From assembly GCF_024508235.1 (NCBI RefSeq), contig NZ_CP101943.1, positions 620,001-684,000 on the forward strand: a DNA stretch of 64,000 nucleotides, given 5' to 3'. This DNA comes from Halococcus qingdaonensis (GTDB taxonomy: Archaea > Halobacteriota > Halobacteria > Halobacteriales > Halococcaceae). The notes beneath the pieces were generated by a model. That model ran no database searches, was not told the DNA's origin, and worked only from the letters and a program-made list of their open reading frames with translations. The translations under genes were made by a program, and so were the position numbers. Below, in pieces: positions 7,449-15,972 of the stretch (the stretch's first letter is position 1; each line of letters starts with the position of its first letter).

Positions 7449-9689
7449 TCAGTCCAGGTATCGGTCGCGCTCGTCGTGTGCCGCACGGTTCCCGTACCGA
7501 TCGACGAGCGGTTTGTAGGCGTCGCCGAGCGCGCGCATGCACGCGCCGGTCGAGACGTAGTCGAGCGCGTCGGCCACGTTCTTGGTCGAGCGGGTCTGCA
7601 ACACGCGCATGACGAGCAGGCGTTCCTCGCGCGCCGAGAGATCGCCGCCCGTATCTGTGAGGTGGCGCAGCGCGAGCGCGCGGAAGACGTGTGGATGGAT
7701 CTCGGCGAGCCCGGGGCCGTAGGCGGCGCTGGCGGCGACGCGCCACTCGTGGTCGGAGAGATCGACCTCGGCAGTGATATGGGTCGCCCCGAGCACGGCC
7801 CGAACCACGTCGGGATCGAGCGTAGCGAGCGCGTCGGACAGCGTCGCGCCGATCCGTTCGACGAACCGCCGCACGTGGCGATCGCGGAGTTCACGGCCGG
7901 CATCCGACAGCGGCGCGAGCATCAGCGCGGAGTGTTCGCCGCTGCGTTCGTTCCGTGTGGTCGCGAGATAGACGGTCGAAAAGCCGTTTCGTCGCCAGAA
8001 ATCGACGAGTTCGGGCGTCGAACCGTAGCCGACGCCGAGCCAGTCGGTCGTTGCGTTCGCCCGTATCTCGTTGAGCAGTCGCGAGCCGAGCCCGCGCGAG
8101 CGGGCCGCCGGATGGGTGGCGATGCGGAGTACGCGCTGGCCGGTCGGCACGCCTGCTCGCTCGTCGCGGAGCTGGCTCGTCAGCACGTCCGGGAGGAGAT
8201 GGCCCTTGAGACGGCTCCCCTCGTACACCTCGCGACGCAGATCCTCTGGAAGGCCGCCCTCGCGGGCGAGCAGCGCGACCGAGACGACGTGGCCCTCGTG
8301 GAGTAGTACCTGAACAGAGACGTTCGGCGCGTCGAGCAGGCGCGCGAGATCGTTCGGCTCCGTGCGGTAGTGGGCGGCGACGAGCAGCCCGAACGCCTCG
8401 CGCAGGCGGTGTTCGTCGGCGAGCAATTCCTCGGCGTCCATTCGTGCGTAATCGACGGTTTCGGGCGTCGCTTCCTTGACCAGCGGCGCGACGGGTGGGC
8501 GTGCGTCGAGCAACAGCGCACGGAACGCCCACACCTCGACCGGATCGCCGGCGGCGTATCGGATGGGATCGTCGAGACGCTGCTCGTGCACGGTGAACGC
8601 GCTGTCGTCGAGGCGGTCGCGAAAGCGTACCGAGAACCCGCGACCGGCTCCCTCGTAGCCATGGACGGTCGTGACGAACGCGACCGCTGGCGCGGCGAGA
8701 AATTCGGTCAGTCGGTCGACCGGGAGCGCGGCGGCCTCGTCGACCACGAGCAGGTCCGCCCGTTCGGCCTGCTCGGTCGCCACCGCGGGCTTCGCGAACC
8801 GCACCTCCCCTCCCCCCACTGCGTCGAGTCGATGTGGAGGTTCGTCCCGATCCACGTCGGCGAGCGCGTCGAGCGTCGCGAGAAGCTCACGCGCGCGCTC
8901 GAAAATCGGCGCGGCGCTGCGGTAGGCGGAGGCGGTCACGAGGACGTCCTTCCCGTCGGCCGCCAGCGCACCGGCGGCCAGCCCGGCGGCGCTCGATTTT
9001 CCTCGCCCACGATCGGCCTCGACAACGAGTGCCCCGCTCGGCTCACGAAGGTCCTCGAAGGCGTGGATGGCCGCTGTCTGATCGGGAGTCAGACAGGCCT
9101 CGTAGGCCGCTCGCGGAAATCCGTGCTCGTCCGGCGGAGCGGGTGCGGACCGCTGTTCGTGCGGCGGTGGATCGATCAGGCCATCGCACTCGATGGTCCC
9201 GGAATCGACGTTTGCGATGGCGATGCCCCGATGCGCCCGGAGTGTGTCGACCAGTCGTCGGCGGAAGTTCCCCGCCACCGATGCGGGTTCGTTGGGTGGC
9301 ACGGCGAGCGTCGCGTCGAAGCCGTCCCGGCGATCAGGCCACGAATCGAGCGACGGCACGAGCAGAACGAGAAGCCCACCGCCGTCGACCGCGCCCACCG
9401 TGCGTCCGATCGCGTTCGGCCGACACTCGTCGTGGCAGTCGAGCACGACCGCCCCGCGGGTTCGCCCAAGGAGTTCGTCGGCGTGTTTCGACGTGATTCG
9501 CTCGCAGTCGAGGTCGTCACCGCTCTCACCGGCGACGAGCGTGGTCGCTGCTCGCGAAATCCCGGCCGCGTCGAGCGCTTCGCGTGCTTCGGCATAGCAG
9601 TCCTCGCGCTCACCCGTGAGTACCAGCACGCGGCGCTCGTTCGCCCGGCGGGCCTCCGCGCCGAGTACGGCCGCGAGGTCGGCGATCAT
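7449..9689 (-). CDS. tmcA: tRNA(Met) cytidine acetyltransferase TmcA
   Basis: A 746-residue protein of the TmcA/Kre33 family that makes N4-acetylcytidine in RNA using acetyl-CoA and ATP. An N-terminal domain (1-200) is followed by the helicase-like ATPase with Walker A EADRGRGKSSA (about 224-233) and Walker B LLVVDEAAALP, a GNAT domain with LRIATHPAARSRGLGSRLL, and a C-terminal RNA-binding region with GYGSTPELVDFWRRNGF. The long upstream in-frame extension runs through the neighbouring gene, so the ATG giving MIADLAAVLG was chosen. It is divergent from a small membrane protein. In archaea this enzyme modifies elongator tRNA-Met and often other RNAs. Confidence 0.95.
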   Translation of the reverse strand: MIADLAAVLGAEARRANERRVLVLTGEREDCYAEAREALDAAGISRAATTLVAGESGDDLDCERITSKHADELLGRTRGAVVLDCHDECRPNAIGRTVGAVDGGGLLVLLVPSLDSWPDRRDGFDATLAVPPNEPASVAGNFRRRLVDTLRAHRGIAIANVDSGTIECDGLIDPPPHEQRSAPAPPDEHGFPRAAYEACLTPDQTAAIHAFEDLREPSGALVVEADRGRGKSSAAGLAAGALAADGKDVLVTASAYRSAAPIFERARELLATLDALADVDRDEPPHRLDAVGGGEVRFAKPAVATEQAERADLLVVDEAAALPVDRLTEFLAAPAVAFVTTVHGYEGAGRGFSVRFRDRLDDSAFTVHEQRLDDPIRYAAGDPVEVWAFRALLLDARPPVAPLVKEATPETVDYARMDAEELLADEHRLREAFGLLVAAHYRTEPNDLARLLDAPNVSVQVLLHEGHVVSVALLAREGGLPEDLRREVYEGSRLKGHLLPDVLTSQLRDERAGVPTGQRVLRIATHPAARSRGLGSRLLNEIRANATTDWLGVGYGSTPELVDFWRRNGFSTVYLATTRNERSGEHSALMLAPLSDAGRELRDRHVRRFVERIGATLSDALATLDPDVVRAVLGATHITAEVDLSDHEWRVAASAAYGPGLAEIHPHVFRALALRHLTDTGGDLSAREERLLVMRVLQTRSTKNVADALDYVSTGACMRALGDAYKPLVDRYGNRAAHDERDRYLD

Positions 9690-9783
9690 ATCGATCCACC
9701 GACACGGGGCGGCATGGGCGCGTCGGTTCGCTGCCCCGTTCGGACCCACAAAACTTAGTCCGTGCGTCACGAACGCCGAGTGG

Positions 9784-10110
9784 ATGGACGAGCGCGGCGA
9801 CTCCACGTCGGCGTTCGAGCAGCTCCGCGAGCATTTCGGCGACGAATCGGATTCGGCATCGGCGGACGATACCGACGAACCGACGTGGAAACGGTTCACC
9901 TCGCTGCTCCAGATCGTACTCCTCCTCGTCGCGGCCTTCGGTGGTGTCATTCTGAACGTCGCCTCGACGGCCATCGACCAGGCCACGAGCGTCGCCCGCG
10001 CGAGCGGTCCCGCGCTGGCCGAAACCCTCTGGCCGATCCTGCTCGGAGTCACGGCGCTCGCGGTAGTGATCTGTCTGGTTGTCGTCGGGCTCTCAGTGCG
10101 GAACGTCTGA
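9784..10110 (+). CDS. Small two-helix membrane protein
   Basis: A 108-residue protein with an acidic soluble N-terminus (residues 1-35, rich in Asp, Glu and Ser) and two predicted membrane helices (about 39-60 and 82-104). I do not recognise a family. A TATA-like ACAAAACTTAG at 9747-9757 lies about 27-30 bases before the ATG, which supports this start and a leaderless transcript. It is divergent from tmcA. No functional link can be claimed. Confidence 0.7.
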   Translation: MDERGDSTSAFEQLREHFGDESDSASADDTDEPTWKRFTSLLQIVLLLVAAFGGVILNVASTAIDQATSVARASGPALAETLWPILLGVTALAVVICLVVVGLSVRNV

Positions 10111-10176
10111 GTCGATTTTTCGAGACCTATTGCGATCGCTCCCGCTCGCTGCTGATGCTGCTGTGTTCGACGATGA

Positions 10177-10611
10177 CTACACCGACCCGTGTGCTCTCGC
10201 GTGTGAATGCACCACGCTGATATCGACGAGATGATTGGTGAGGGTTGCGCCGAAGAGGGCCGCCTCAAGCAACAGCGACGAGATTCCAACGGTCACTGTG
10301 AGATAGAGCACGCCGATAACCGCTATCGCAGCGACGAGGACGAACGCGACTTTCCGACCGAGCGATGCGTTCCGGTACCACCGATCCGCACGTCGCCCCG
10401 TTTCCGTTCGTCGATGCCAGTGCCCGAAGCCGACGCCGACGAGCATTCCGACGACGAGCGCGAGTAAAAAGGCCGACAGTCGGATGTCGTCGCCGACGTA
10501 CTCGAACACGAAAAAGATCGCCCAGAACGCCCAGAGGAGGACGAACCCGACGACCAGTATCGGCCCCTGTTCGAAGAGATGATCGGGGAGATCGTTCGTT
10601 CGAGTAGTCAT
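10177..10611 (-). CDS. Four-helix membrane protein, copy B of a tandem pair
   Basis: A 144-residue integral membrane protein with two helices, a basic loop (HWHRRTETGRRADRWYRNASLGRK) and two more helices. It aligns along most of its length with the next gene upstream: both have MxTR at the start, LLWAxWAxxxxxEyVGD, a TRTE/RRTE-GRxA basic loop and LGxx before helix 3. TTTTTATC about 25 bases before the ATG fits a leaderless promoter, so the two copies may be separately transcribed. Function unknown. Confidence 0.75.
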   Translation of the reverse strand: MTTRTNDLPDHLFEQGPILVVGFVLLWAFWAIFFVFEYVGDDIRLSAFLLALVVGMLVGVGFGHWHRRTETGRRADRWYRNASLGRKVAFVLVAAIAVIGVLYLTVTVGISSLLLEAALFGATLTNHLVDISVVHSHARAHGSV

Positions 10612-10663
10612 AGATACGCTATAGTGGGTGGTGATAAAAACCCATACCGATCGGTCGTGTGGC

Positions 10664-11077
10664 TCATTCCGATCTGGTGTGCTTCGTGACGAACGTCAAC
10701 TGCTGGTAGCCGACGATCGCGCTGATCCAGAGCACGAGCAACACCACGAGTGATACGTTTATGACCGACAGACCGTAGGCCAGAGCGGCCAACGGGACCA
10801 ACAGCGCGATACTGACGGCGAACTGTTGGCCGAGCGGTGCGTCGTCGTAGAGCCGTTTCGCCATCCGACCACGTTCGGTTCGCGTCGTCCATGCGACAAC
10901 CACACCACCGAGCAGGAAACCACCGACCAGCAGGAGCAGGTAAAATGACAATCCGAACGCATCCCCGACGAACTCGTTGGCGGTCAGGACTGCCCAGACC
11001 GCCCAGAGGACGACGAAGAAACTGTGTCGGACGGCACCGTCCCCGAACGTGGACGATCCGCTGGATCGGGTTGCCAT
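10664..11077 (-). CDS. Four-helix membrane protein, copy A of a tandem pair
   Basis: A 137-residue paralogue of the following gene, with the same arrangement of helices around a basic loop (WTTRTERGRMAKRLYDDAPLGQQ). An ATG six codons further upstream is possible, but the chosen start gives MATRSS, which aligns with the MTTRTN start of the paralogue. The two genes are separated by about 50 bases on the same strand. Function unknown. Confidence 0.75.
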   Translation of the reverse strand: MATRSSGSSTFGDGAVRHSFFVVLWAVWAVLTANEFVGDAFGLSFYLLLLVGGFLLGGVVVAWTTRTERGRMAKRLYDDAPLGQQFAVSIALLVPLAALAYGLSVINVSLVVLLVLWISAIVGYQQLTFVTKHTRSE

Positions 11078-11166
11078 TGCTATATTATCGTGCAAACTGG
11101 TTGCGGCAAAAACTTTGTGTGAAATCGTCCGTGCGCTCGCCTCGCACGGCGTGCGTGCTTTGAAAG

Positions 11167-11174
11167 CGCTTTTA
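11167..11174 (+). promoter_or_regulatory. rpl7ae: Likely TATA box of the rpl7ae operon
   Basis: CTTTTATG lies upstream of the structured leader. It predicts a start at about 11198 and a leader of about 130 bases before rpl7ae, unusual in a window where most starts look leaderless. Other AT-rich sites between it and the ATG are poor. Confidence 0.4.
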
Positions 11175-11221
11175 TGCAGGGCTACGCTACCGCTGGCTAC
11201 AGCCTGTACGGGGTTGTGAAG

Positions 11222-11302
11222 CTCCCAGCCTCAGGGATTCGGTCGCCGCCGAGAACCCCTCGGCGAGCAGTCAAAAGCGAGGCTTTTGACATGGCGGGGG
11301 AG
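11222..11302 (+). other. Structured leader element; resembles the right end of an IS1341-type tnpB element
   Basis: Three nested or adjacent stems are readable. An outer stem joins CTCCC-A-GCC (11222-11230) to GGC-GG-GGGAG (11293-11302). Inside are a perfect 7-bp hairpin CGCCGAG/CTCGGCG (11247-11265) and a perfect 9-bp hairpin GTCAAAAGC/GCTTTTGAC (11270-11290). In one frame the strand reads CEAPSLRDSVAAEN..., like the C-terminal tail of haloarchaeal TnpB proteins, whose genes end in similar hairpin-rich right ends. No TnpB body is present. It may be a decayed insertion-element end or a regulatory leader of rpl7ae; the choice is open. Confidence 0.45.
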
Positions 11303-11317
11303 ACAGAACTCGCGTAC

Positions 11318-11324
11318 AGGAGGA
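11318..11324 (+). promoter_or_regulatory. rpl7ae: Strong Shine-Dalgarno of rpl7ae
   Basis: AGGAGGA lies seven bases before the rpl7ae ATG. A clear ribosome site is uncommon in this window and agrees with a leadered mRNA. Confidence 0.7.
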
Positions 11325-11331
11325 CCACACA

Positions 11332-11694
11332 ATGTCAGTTTATGTCACCTATGACGTTCCGGCGGACCTCGAAGACGACGCCATCGAGGCGCTCGAGGTC
11401 GCTCGGGACACCGGCACGGTAAAGAAAGGAACCAACGAGACGACCAAGGCGGTCGAGCGCGGCAACGCCGAGCTCGTCTACATCGCCGAGGACGTCAGCC
11501 CGGAAGAAATCGTGATGCATCTGCCCGAACTCGCCGACGAGAAGGAGATCCCCTTCGTCTTCGTCGAGACTCAGGACGACGTCGGCCACGCGGCAGGCCT
11601 CGAAGTCGGCTCGGCCGCCGCGGCCATCGTCGACGCCGGCGACGCCGACGAGGACGTCGAGGACATCACCACCACCGTCGAGGACCTCCGATAG
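11332..11694 (+). CDS. rpl7ae: Ribosomal protein L7Ae
   Basis: A 120-residue L7Ae protein, which binds kink-turns in 23S rRNA and is also part of box C/D and H/ACA ribonucleoproteins and of RNase P in archaea. The RNA-contact motif [19 protein letters not shown] (residues 25-43) and the central [23 protein letters not shown] are characteristic. It is first in an operon with rps28e, rpl24e and ndk, as in other archaea. Length matches the family. In some archaea L7Ae controls its own mRNA through a leader kink-turn, so the structured leader here deserves comparison. Confidence 0.97.
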   Translation: MSVYVTYDVPADLEDDAIEALEVARDTGTVKKGTNETTKAVERGNAELVYIAEDVSPEEIVMHLPELADEKEIPFVFVETQDDVGHAAGLEVGSAAAAIVDAGDADEDVEDITTTVEDLR

Positions 11695-11698
11695 GACG

Positions 11699-11917
11699 AT
11701 GAGCGCCGAAGGAACTGACTCCACGCCCGCCGAGGTCATCGAGGTCGTCGGCAAGACCGGGATGCACGGCGAGGCGATGCAGGTCAACTGTCGGATCCAG
11801 GAAGGCGAGAACAGAGGACGGATCATCACGCGTAACTGCCTCGGTCCGGTCCGCGAGGGCGACGTGCTCCAGCTCAGGGAGACCGCCCGCGAGGCCGACT
11901 CGATAGGGGGTCGCTGA
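11699..11917 (+). CDS. rps28e: Ribosomal protein S28e
   Basis: A 72-residue small-subunit protein of the S1-like OB fold. The family motif [15 protein letters not shown] and the [21 protein letters not shown]-type C-terminal half (here [19 protein letters not shown]) are complete, and it ends [14 protein letters not shown], typical of S28e. It starts four bases after rpl7ae and its stop overlaps the rpl24e ATG. Confidence 0.97.
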   Translation: MSAEGTDSTPAEVIEVVGKTGMHGEAMQVNCRIQEGENRGRIITRNCLGPVREGDVLQLRETAREADSIGGR

Positions 11918-12465
11918 TGGTCGACACGCGGTCGTGCGACTACTGCGGCTCGGAGATCGAACCCGGCACGGGAACGATGTTCGTCCGCGTCGACGGCGAG
12001 GTCATCCACTACTGCTCGTCGAAGTGCGAGAACAACGCCGATCTCGGTCGTGCTGCCCGTGATCTCGAATGGACCGCCGAGGGCCGGCGCAGCGGCGACA
12101 GTCAGGCGGGGACGCCCGACGAGGTCGAACAGGTCGCCGCCGACCCGCCGAGCGAAGGCGACGACACCGTCGCCGACGAGATGGACACCGTTCCGGGCGA
12201 GAGCGAGGCCGAAGCGGTCGCCGCGGCAGCTGGCGACGCCGGCTCGCGCTCGGGAGAACCCGCAGGCGTGACCGACGAGCGCGTCGATGACGACACCGCG
12301 GCCGACACCGACGAACTCGACGAGGTCGAGGGCCGGAGCGCCGGCGGTTCGGACCCCGACATCGAAGAGGACCAGGACACGGCCGATGTCGACGAGAGCG
12401 AGGCCGAGGCGAACGTCGGCGATGAGACGGTCCGCGAGACCGACGACGGCGAGGACGACCAGTGA
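11917..12465 (+). CDS. rpl24e: Ribosomal protein L24e with a long acidic C-terminal tail
   Basis: Residues 1-58 are a complete L24e with zinc-finger Cys at 7, 10, 33 and 37 (CDYCG...HYCSSKC). The family normally ends near residue 60-70, but this protein runs to 182 residues. The extra 120 or so are almost purely acidic and small residues (Asp, Glu, Ala, Gly, Ser, Thr) and look disordered. The frame stays open and the stop overlaps the ndk GTG start, so the tail is genuine coding sequence in this operon, not a frameshift. Whether the tail is kept in the mature ribosome is unknown. Confidence 0.95.
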   Translation: MVDTRSCDYCGSEIEPGTGTMFVRVDGEVIHYCSSKCENNADLGRAARDLEWTAEGRRSGDSQAGTPDEVEQVAADPPSEGDDTVADEMDTVPGESEAEAVAAAAGDAGSRSGEPAGVTDERVDDDTAADTDELDEVEGRSAGGSDPDIEEDQDTADVDESEAEANVGDETVRETDDGEDDQ

Positions 12466-12929
12466 GTAATCACGACGAACGAACCTTCGTGATGGCCAAA
12501 CCCGACGCCGTCCAGCGGGGGCTGATCGGCGAGATCGTCTCCCGGCTCGAGGGCAAGGGGCTGAAACTCGTCGCGGGCAAGTTCATGCGGATCGACGAGG
12601 AACTCGCCCACGAACACTACGGCGAACACGAGGGCAAGCCGTTCTTCGACGGGCTCGTCGAGTTCATCACCTCTGGGCCCGTTTTCGCGATGGTCTGGGA
12701 AGGCGACGACGCCACCCGGCAGGTCCGCCGGCTGATGGGCGCGACCGACGCGCGCGAGGCAGCTCCCGGAACGATCCGGGGCGACCTCGGCAACGATCTC
12801 GGCCACAACCTGATCCACGGCTCGGATCACGAGGACGAGGGTGCGAACGAGCGTGAGATCGACCTCTTCTTCGACGACGAGGAGCTCCTCGACTGGGACC
12901 GTGACGCGTCGGCCTGGGTCTACGAGTAA
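12462..12929 (+). CDS. ndk: Nucleoside-diphosphate kinase
   Basis: A 155-residue Ndk, transferring the gamma phosphate between nucleoside triphosphates and diphosphates through a phosphohistidine. [19 protein letters not shown] near the start and NLIHGSD with the catalytic His (residue 119) are diagnostic. A GTG start overlapping the rpl24e stop is used because the next ATG would remove the first strand. Last gene of the ribosomal operon; a T5 run at 12949-12953 may end the transcript before the convergent MFS gene. Confidence 0.96.
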   Translation: MSNHDERTFVMAKPDAVQRGLIGEIVSRLEGKGLKLVAGKFMRIDEELAHEHYGEHEGKPFFDGLVEFITSGPVFAMVWEGDDATRQVRRLMGATDAREAAPGTIRGDLGNDLGHNLIHGSDHEDEGANEREIDLFFDDEELLDWDRDASAWVYE

Positions 12930-12948
12930 CGCGACCCGTCGAATTCGC

Positions 12949-12953
12949 TTTTT
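12949..12953 (+). terminator. T-run after ndk
   Basis: TTTTT lies 20 bases past the ndk stop, between convergent genes. Archaeal RNA polymerase often terminates at T-runs without a strong hairpin. Weak evidence. Confidence 0.3.
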
Positions 12954-12986
12954 ACGATTGCGGAAGGACAGTCGTTTTCGGACGCT

Positions 12987-14192
12987 CTAGATGCTCGTCG
13001 TTCGTTCGCCACCGAACAGTGCGAGGTAGCCGATGCCGGCGACGCCGACGACGAAGGCGGTCACGCCAGCGATGAGCAGCGTCTCGCTGTAGCCGACGAT
13101 CGAGGCGACGGAGACGAACAGCGGCGGGCCGACGGTCGTGCCCAACTGGAGGATGCTCGTTCGGATGCTCATGATCCCACCGCGGAAGGCGTCCGGCGTG
13201 AGCGCGTTCAGCGCCGTGTCGGTGATCGGTTCGGCGAACCCCTGGCCGAAGCCGAACAGGAAGAGCGCGCCGGCGAGCACGAGGATGGAGTCGGTGAGTG
13301 CGGCGACGCTGAGGCCGACTCCGTAGGTGAGAAAGCCGAGAGCGATGAGCCGTAGCGGCGAGAAATAGCCGAGCAGGCGCGAGGACTGTGAGGAAGTCAC
13401 CCCCATCGCCACCGCCGGCAGCCCGAGGAGGAGCCCGATCACGCCCGAGGAGAGCCCGTAGGAGTCGTCGAGCACGAACGGGATGACCGTGAGCTGTGCG
13501 CCGTAGAGGATGACGAAGATACCGAAGATCGCCGTGTAGAGCACGAGTGCCGTCCGGGTCGGGATCGCCCGTGCCGCCTCGACGAAGTAGGAGAGCCCGC
13601 CGGATTCCGACTCACCCTTGGGGTCGGGCAGGATCGCCGAGCCGGCGACTGCGACGAGGACGGCCAGCGCGAAGCAGATGAACGGGACGGTCCACGAAAT
13701 GAGCGCGAGCCCGCCGCCGATCAGGGGGTAGCCGGCCGCACCGATCGCGAGGATCGCGGCGTTCAGCCCGATGAACCGGCTGCGCTGCTCGCCGGTGAAG
13801 ATGTCGCCGAGCAGGGTGACGGTGAGGCTCATGATGGCGCTGCCGGCGGTGCCCTGGACGACCCGGAGGGCGAGGACGGTCGTGAAGTCGCCGACGAAGA
13901 CGACCGCGAACCCGCTGATCCCGAACAGGAACAGCGAGGGGACGAGCACGCGCTTGCGCCCGATCCGGTCGGAGACGAGTCCCACGAAGGGCGTGAGGAC
14001 GATGCCGGGGAAGGTGAACGCCGAGATGAGCAGGCTCGCCTGGCTTGTCGAGACGTTCCACGCCGCCTGGATCGTCGGGAGCGCCGGGCTGATGAGCGAG
14101 ACACCCATCACGCTGACGAGCGTGCTCGCGAAGATGACGAGCACCGTCGGCGACCGATCGGTTCCGAGTCGCGTCGATAGCAGCTCTCTCAT
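12987..14192 (-). CDS. Major facilitator superfamily transporter
   Basis: A 401-residue, twelve-helix MFS protein of the drug:H+ antiporter type. The loop between helices 2 and 3 has GLVSDRIGRKRVLVPS, and helix 5 begins with the antiporter-like motif GAAGYPLIGGGLA. The chosen ATG (MRELLSTRLG) opens just before helix 1; a longer frame of 71 more residues lacks membrane character and covers the intergenic region. Substrate unknown; efflux of a drug or metabolite is the likely role. Divergent from paaK. Confidence 0.88.
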   Translation of the reverse strand: MRELLSTRLGTDRSPTVLVIFASTLVSVMGVSLISPALPTIQAAWNVSTSQASLLISAFTFPGIVLTPFVGLVSDRIGRKRVLVPSLFLFGISGFAVVFVGDFTTVLALRVVQGTAGSAIMSLTVTLLGDIFTGEQRSRFIGLNAAILAIGAAGYPLIGGGLALISWTVPFICFALAVLVAVAGSAILPDPKGESESGGLSYFVEAARAIPTRTALVLYTAIFGIFVILYGAQLTVIPFVLDDSYGLSSGVIGLLLGLPAVAMGVTSSQSSRLLGYFSPLRLIALGFLTYGVGLSVAALTDSILVLAGALFLFGFGQGFAEPITDTALNALTPDAFRGGIMSIRTSILQLGTTVGPPLFVSVASIVGYSETLLIAGVTAFVVGVAGIGYLALFGGERTTSI

Positions 14193-14444
14193 GGTGGTCA
14201 CTCGCGCGGCGCTCAGCCATAGCAAACGGACCCACCACGGATCGGGAGTTCGACGAATCGCTGCGTGCGTCGCGCGTTGTGCGCCGTTCGCCCACGTAGC
14301 GTTTGAAACTTGCGCACCGCGGTCGACAGTGATAAACCCGCCCCATGTGCGGGGAAATCTATATCCGCTCACGCCGACACCGATTGGTGTGTTATTTCCT
14401 GTCATAGAGAAAGGGGCGACCGCACATAACGGGCGAACGTGGCG

Positions 14445-15749
14445 ATGGACGGTCGATCGGCGATGACGGTGCCCATCGAACCCGAGCTAAGTCGTGCGGA
14501 ACTCGTCGACCGACAGGACGAACGCCTCGTCGAGACCGTCGCGAACGCCTACGAGAACGTCCCGTTCTACCGCGATCGACTCGACGAACACGGAATTTCG
14601 CCCGACGACATCGACGGCATCGACGATATCGGAAAACTACCGGTGACGACCAAGACAGCCTTTCGTGAGGAGTACCCAGACGGGCTGTTCGCGGTCGACG
14701 ACGATGAGATCAACCGGATCCACGCCTCGTCGGGGACGACCGGAAAGCCGAAGATCGTCGGCTACACCGACGGGGATCTGGAGCGCTGGGCGGCGGTCGT
14801 GGCACGATCGCTCGCTGCCGCCGGGGTCGAACCGGGTGATACGGTACAGAACGCCTACGGCTACGGCCTCTTCACCGGCGGTCTCGGCCTCCACGACGGT
14901 ATCGAGCGCCTCGGCGCGACGGTCGTCCCGATGGGCGGCGGGGATACGGCCCGTCAGCTCACGATGGCTCAGGACCTCGGGAGCGACGCGCTCGCGTGCA
15001 CGCCCTCGTACTGTCTCTATCTCGCCGACTGCGCCGCGGAGCGCGGTCTCGACCCGCGCGATCTGCCCTTCGAGACCGTGGTCATCGGCGCGGAACCGTT
15101 CACCGATCCGATGCGTGAGGAGATCGAGGCGGCTCTCGACGTCACCGCGATCGACATCTACGGGCTCTCGGAGATCGTCGGTCCGGGCGTGGCGATCGAG
15201 TGTGCCGAGGCACAGAACGGTCTGCACGTCTGGGAGGACCAGTTCTATCCGGAGATCGTCGATCCCGACACCGGCGAGACCCTCCCGCCGGGCGAGACGG
15301 GCGAACTGGTGTTGACGACGCTCACGAAGGAGGCGCAGCCGATACTCCGCTATCGCACGGGCGACATCACGCGGCTCTACGAGGACGAGTGCGATTGTGG
15401 CCGCGTCGAACGGCGGATGGGCAACGTCACCGGTCGGACCGACGACCTGCTCATCGTTCGCGGCGTCAACGTCTACGCGAGCCAGATCGAGGCAGTCATG
15501 GTCGGCATCGACGAGGTGGCACCCCACTACCGAATCGATCTCCGTCGTGAGGACAGCCTCGACACGATGGCGATCACCGTCGAACCACACGAGCGCTCCA
15601 CGACCACCCCGGTGGAGCTCCGTGCGACGATCGAGGAGCGACTCGGCGAGGAGCTCGACGTCTCGCCCGACGACATCGACGTGGTCGAACCCGGGACGAT
15701 CGAGCGCACCGAGGTCGGCAAGGTGAAGCGGGTGTTCGATCACCGGTAG
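14445..15749 (+). CDS. paaK: Phenylacetate-CoA ligase
   Basis: A 434-residue adenylate-forming enzyme, converting phenylacetate, CoA and ATP to phenylacetyl-CoA. The ATP-binding loop is IHASSGTTGKPKIVGYT; YGLSEIVGPGVA, the RYRTGDIT hinge region and GRTDDLLIVRGVNVYASQIE are characteristic of PaaK rather than of longer acyl-CoA ligases. Start choice is uncertain among a GTG, this ATG and an ATG six codons later. It supplies substrate for the PaaABC epoxidase genes about 1.7 kb downstream, from which it is separated by an AT-rich insert and a regulator gene. Confidence 0.88.
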   Translation: MDGRSAMTVPIEPELSRAELVDRQDERLVETVANAYENVPFYRDRLDEHGISPDDIDGIDDIGKLPVTTKTAFREEYPDGLFAVDDDEINRIHASSGTTGKPKIVGYTDGDLERWAAVVARSLAAAGVEPGDTVQNAYGYGLFTGGLGLHDGIERLGATVVPMGGGDTARQLTMAQDLGSDALACTPSYCLYLADCAAERGLDPRDLPFETVVIGAEPFTDPMREEIEAALDVTAIDIYGLSEIVGPGVAIECAEAQNGLHVWEDQFYPEIVDPDTGETLPPGETGELVLTTLTKEAQPILRYRTGDITRLYEDECDCGRVERRMGNVTGRTDDLLIVRGVNVYASQIEAVMVGIDEVAPHYRIDLRREDSLDTMAITVEPHERSTTTPVELRATIEERLGEELDVSPDDIDVVEPGTIERTEVGKVKRVFDHR

Positions 15750-15812
15750 TCCGCCGGTCAGCGGCAGTTCGCCGTCTATCAATATAAAAATTAGCTGAAA
15801 TCTTCGCACTTT

Positions 15813-15846
15813 CCAATTTCACGGATTGGCTATCTGTTGAAATTGG
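15813..15846 (+). terminator. Hairpin after paaK: 9-bp inverted repeat
   Basis: CCAATTTCA and TGAAATTGG form a perfect 9-bp stem with a 16-base loop, about 65 bases after the paaK stop. It may act as a terminator or mark the left side of the AT-rich insert. No long T-run follows directly. Confidence 0.35.
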
Positions 15847-15940
15847 CGTGCGAGATAGAGGGCGCGTATTTTGCACATCGGCTCGCCAGCGGTATGCTCA
15901 TCAGGTGACTCATCGCCCAATCGTCAACATATTTTTAATT

Positions 15941-15950
15941 CCCCCCCCCC
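15941..15950. repeat. C10 homopolymer
   Basis: A run of exactly ten C directly follows the AT-rich ATATTTTTAATT. It is outside any gene, about 20 bases past the end of the small membrane-protein gene on the opposite strand. Such tracts are prone to length change and sequencing error. Confidence 0.6.
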
Positions 15951-15972
15951 TGACGGTCGCACGTTTGTCAGA

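Noticed and set aside
7449-10289. Long N-terminal extension of TmcA
   Set aside because: Codons beyond 9689 lie antisense to the small membrane gene at 9784 and beyond and do not look like a folded protein.
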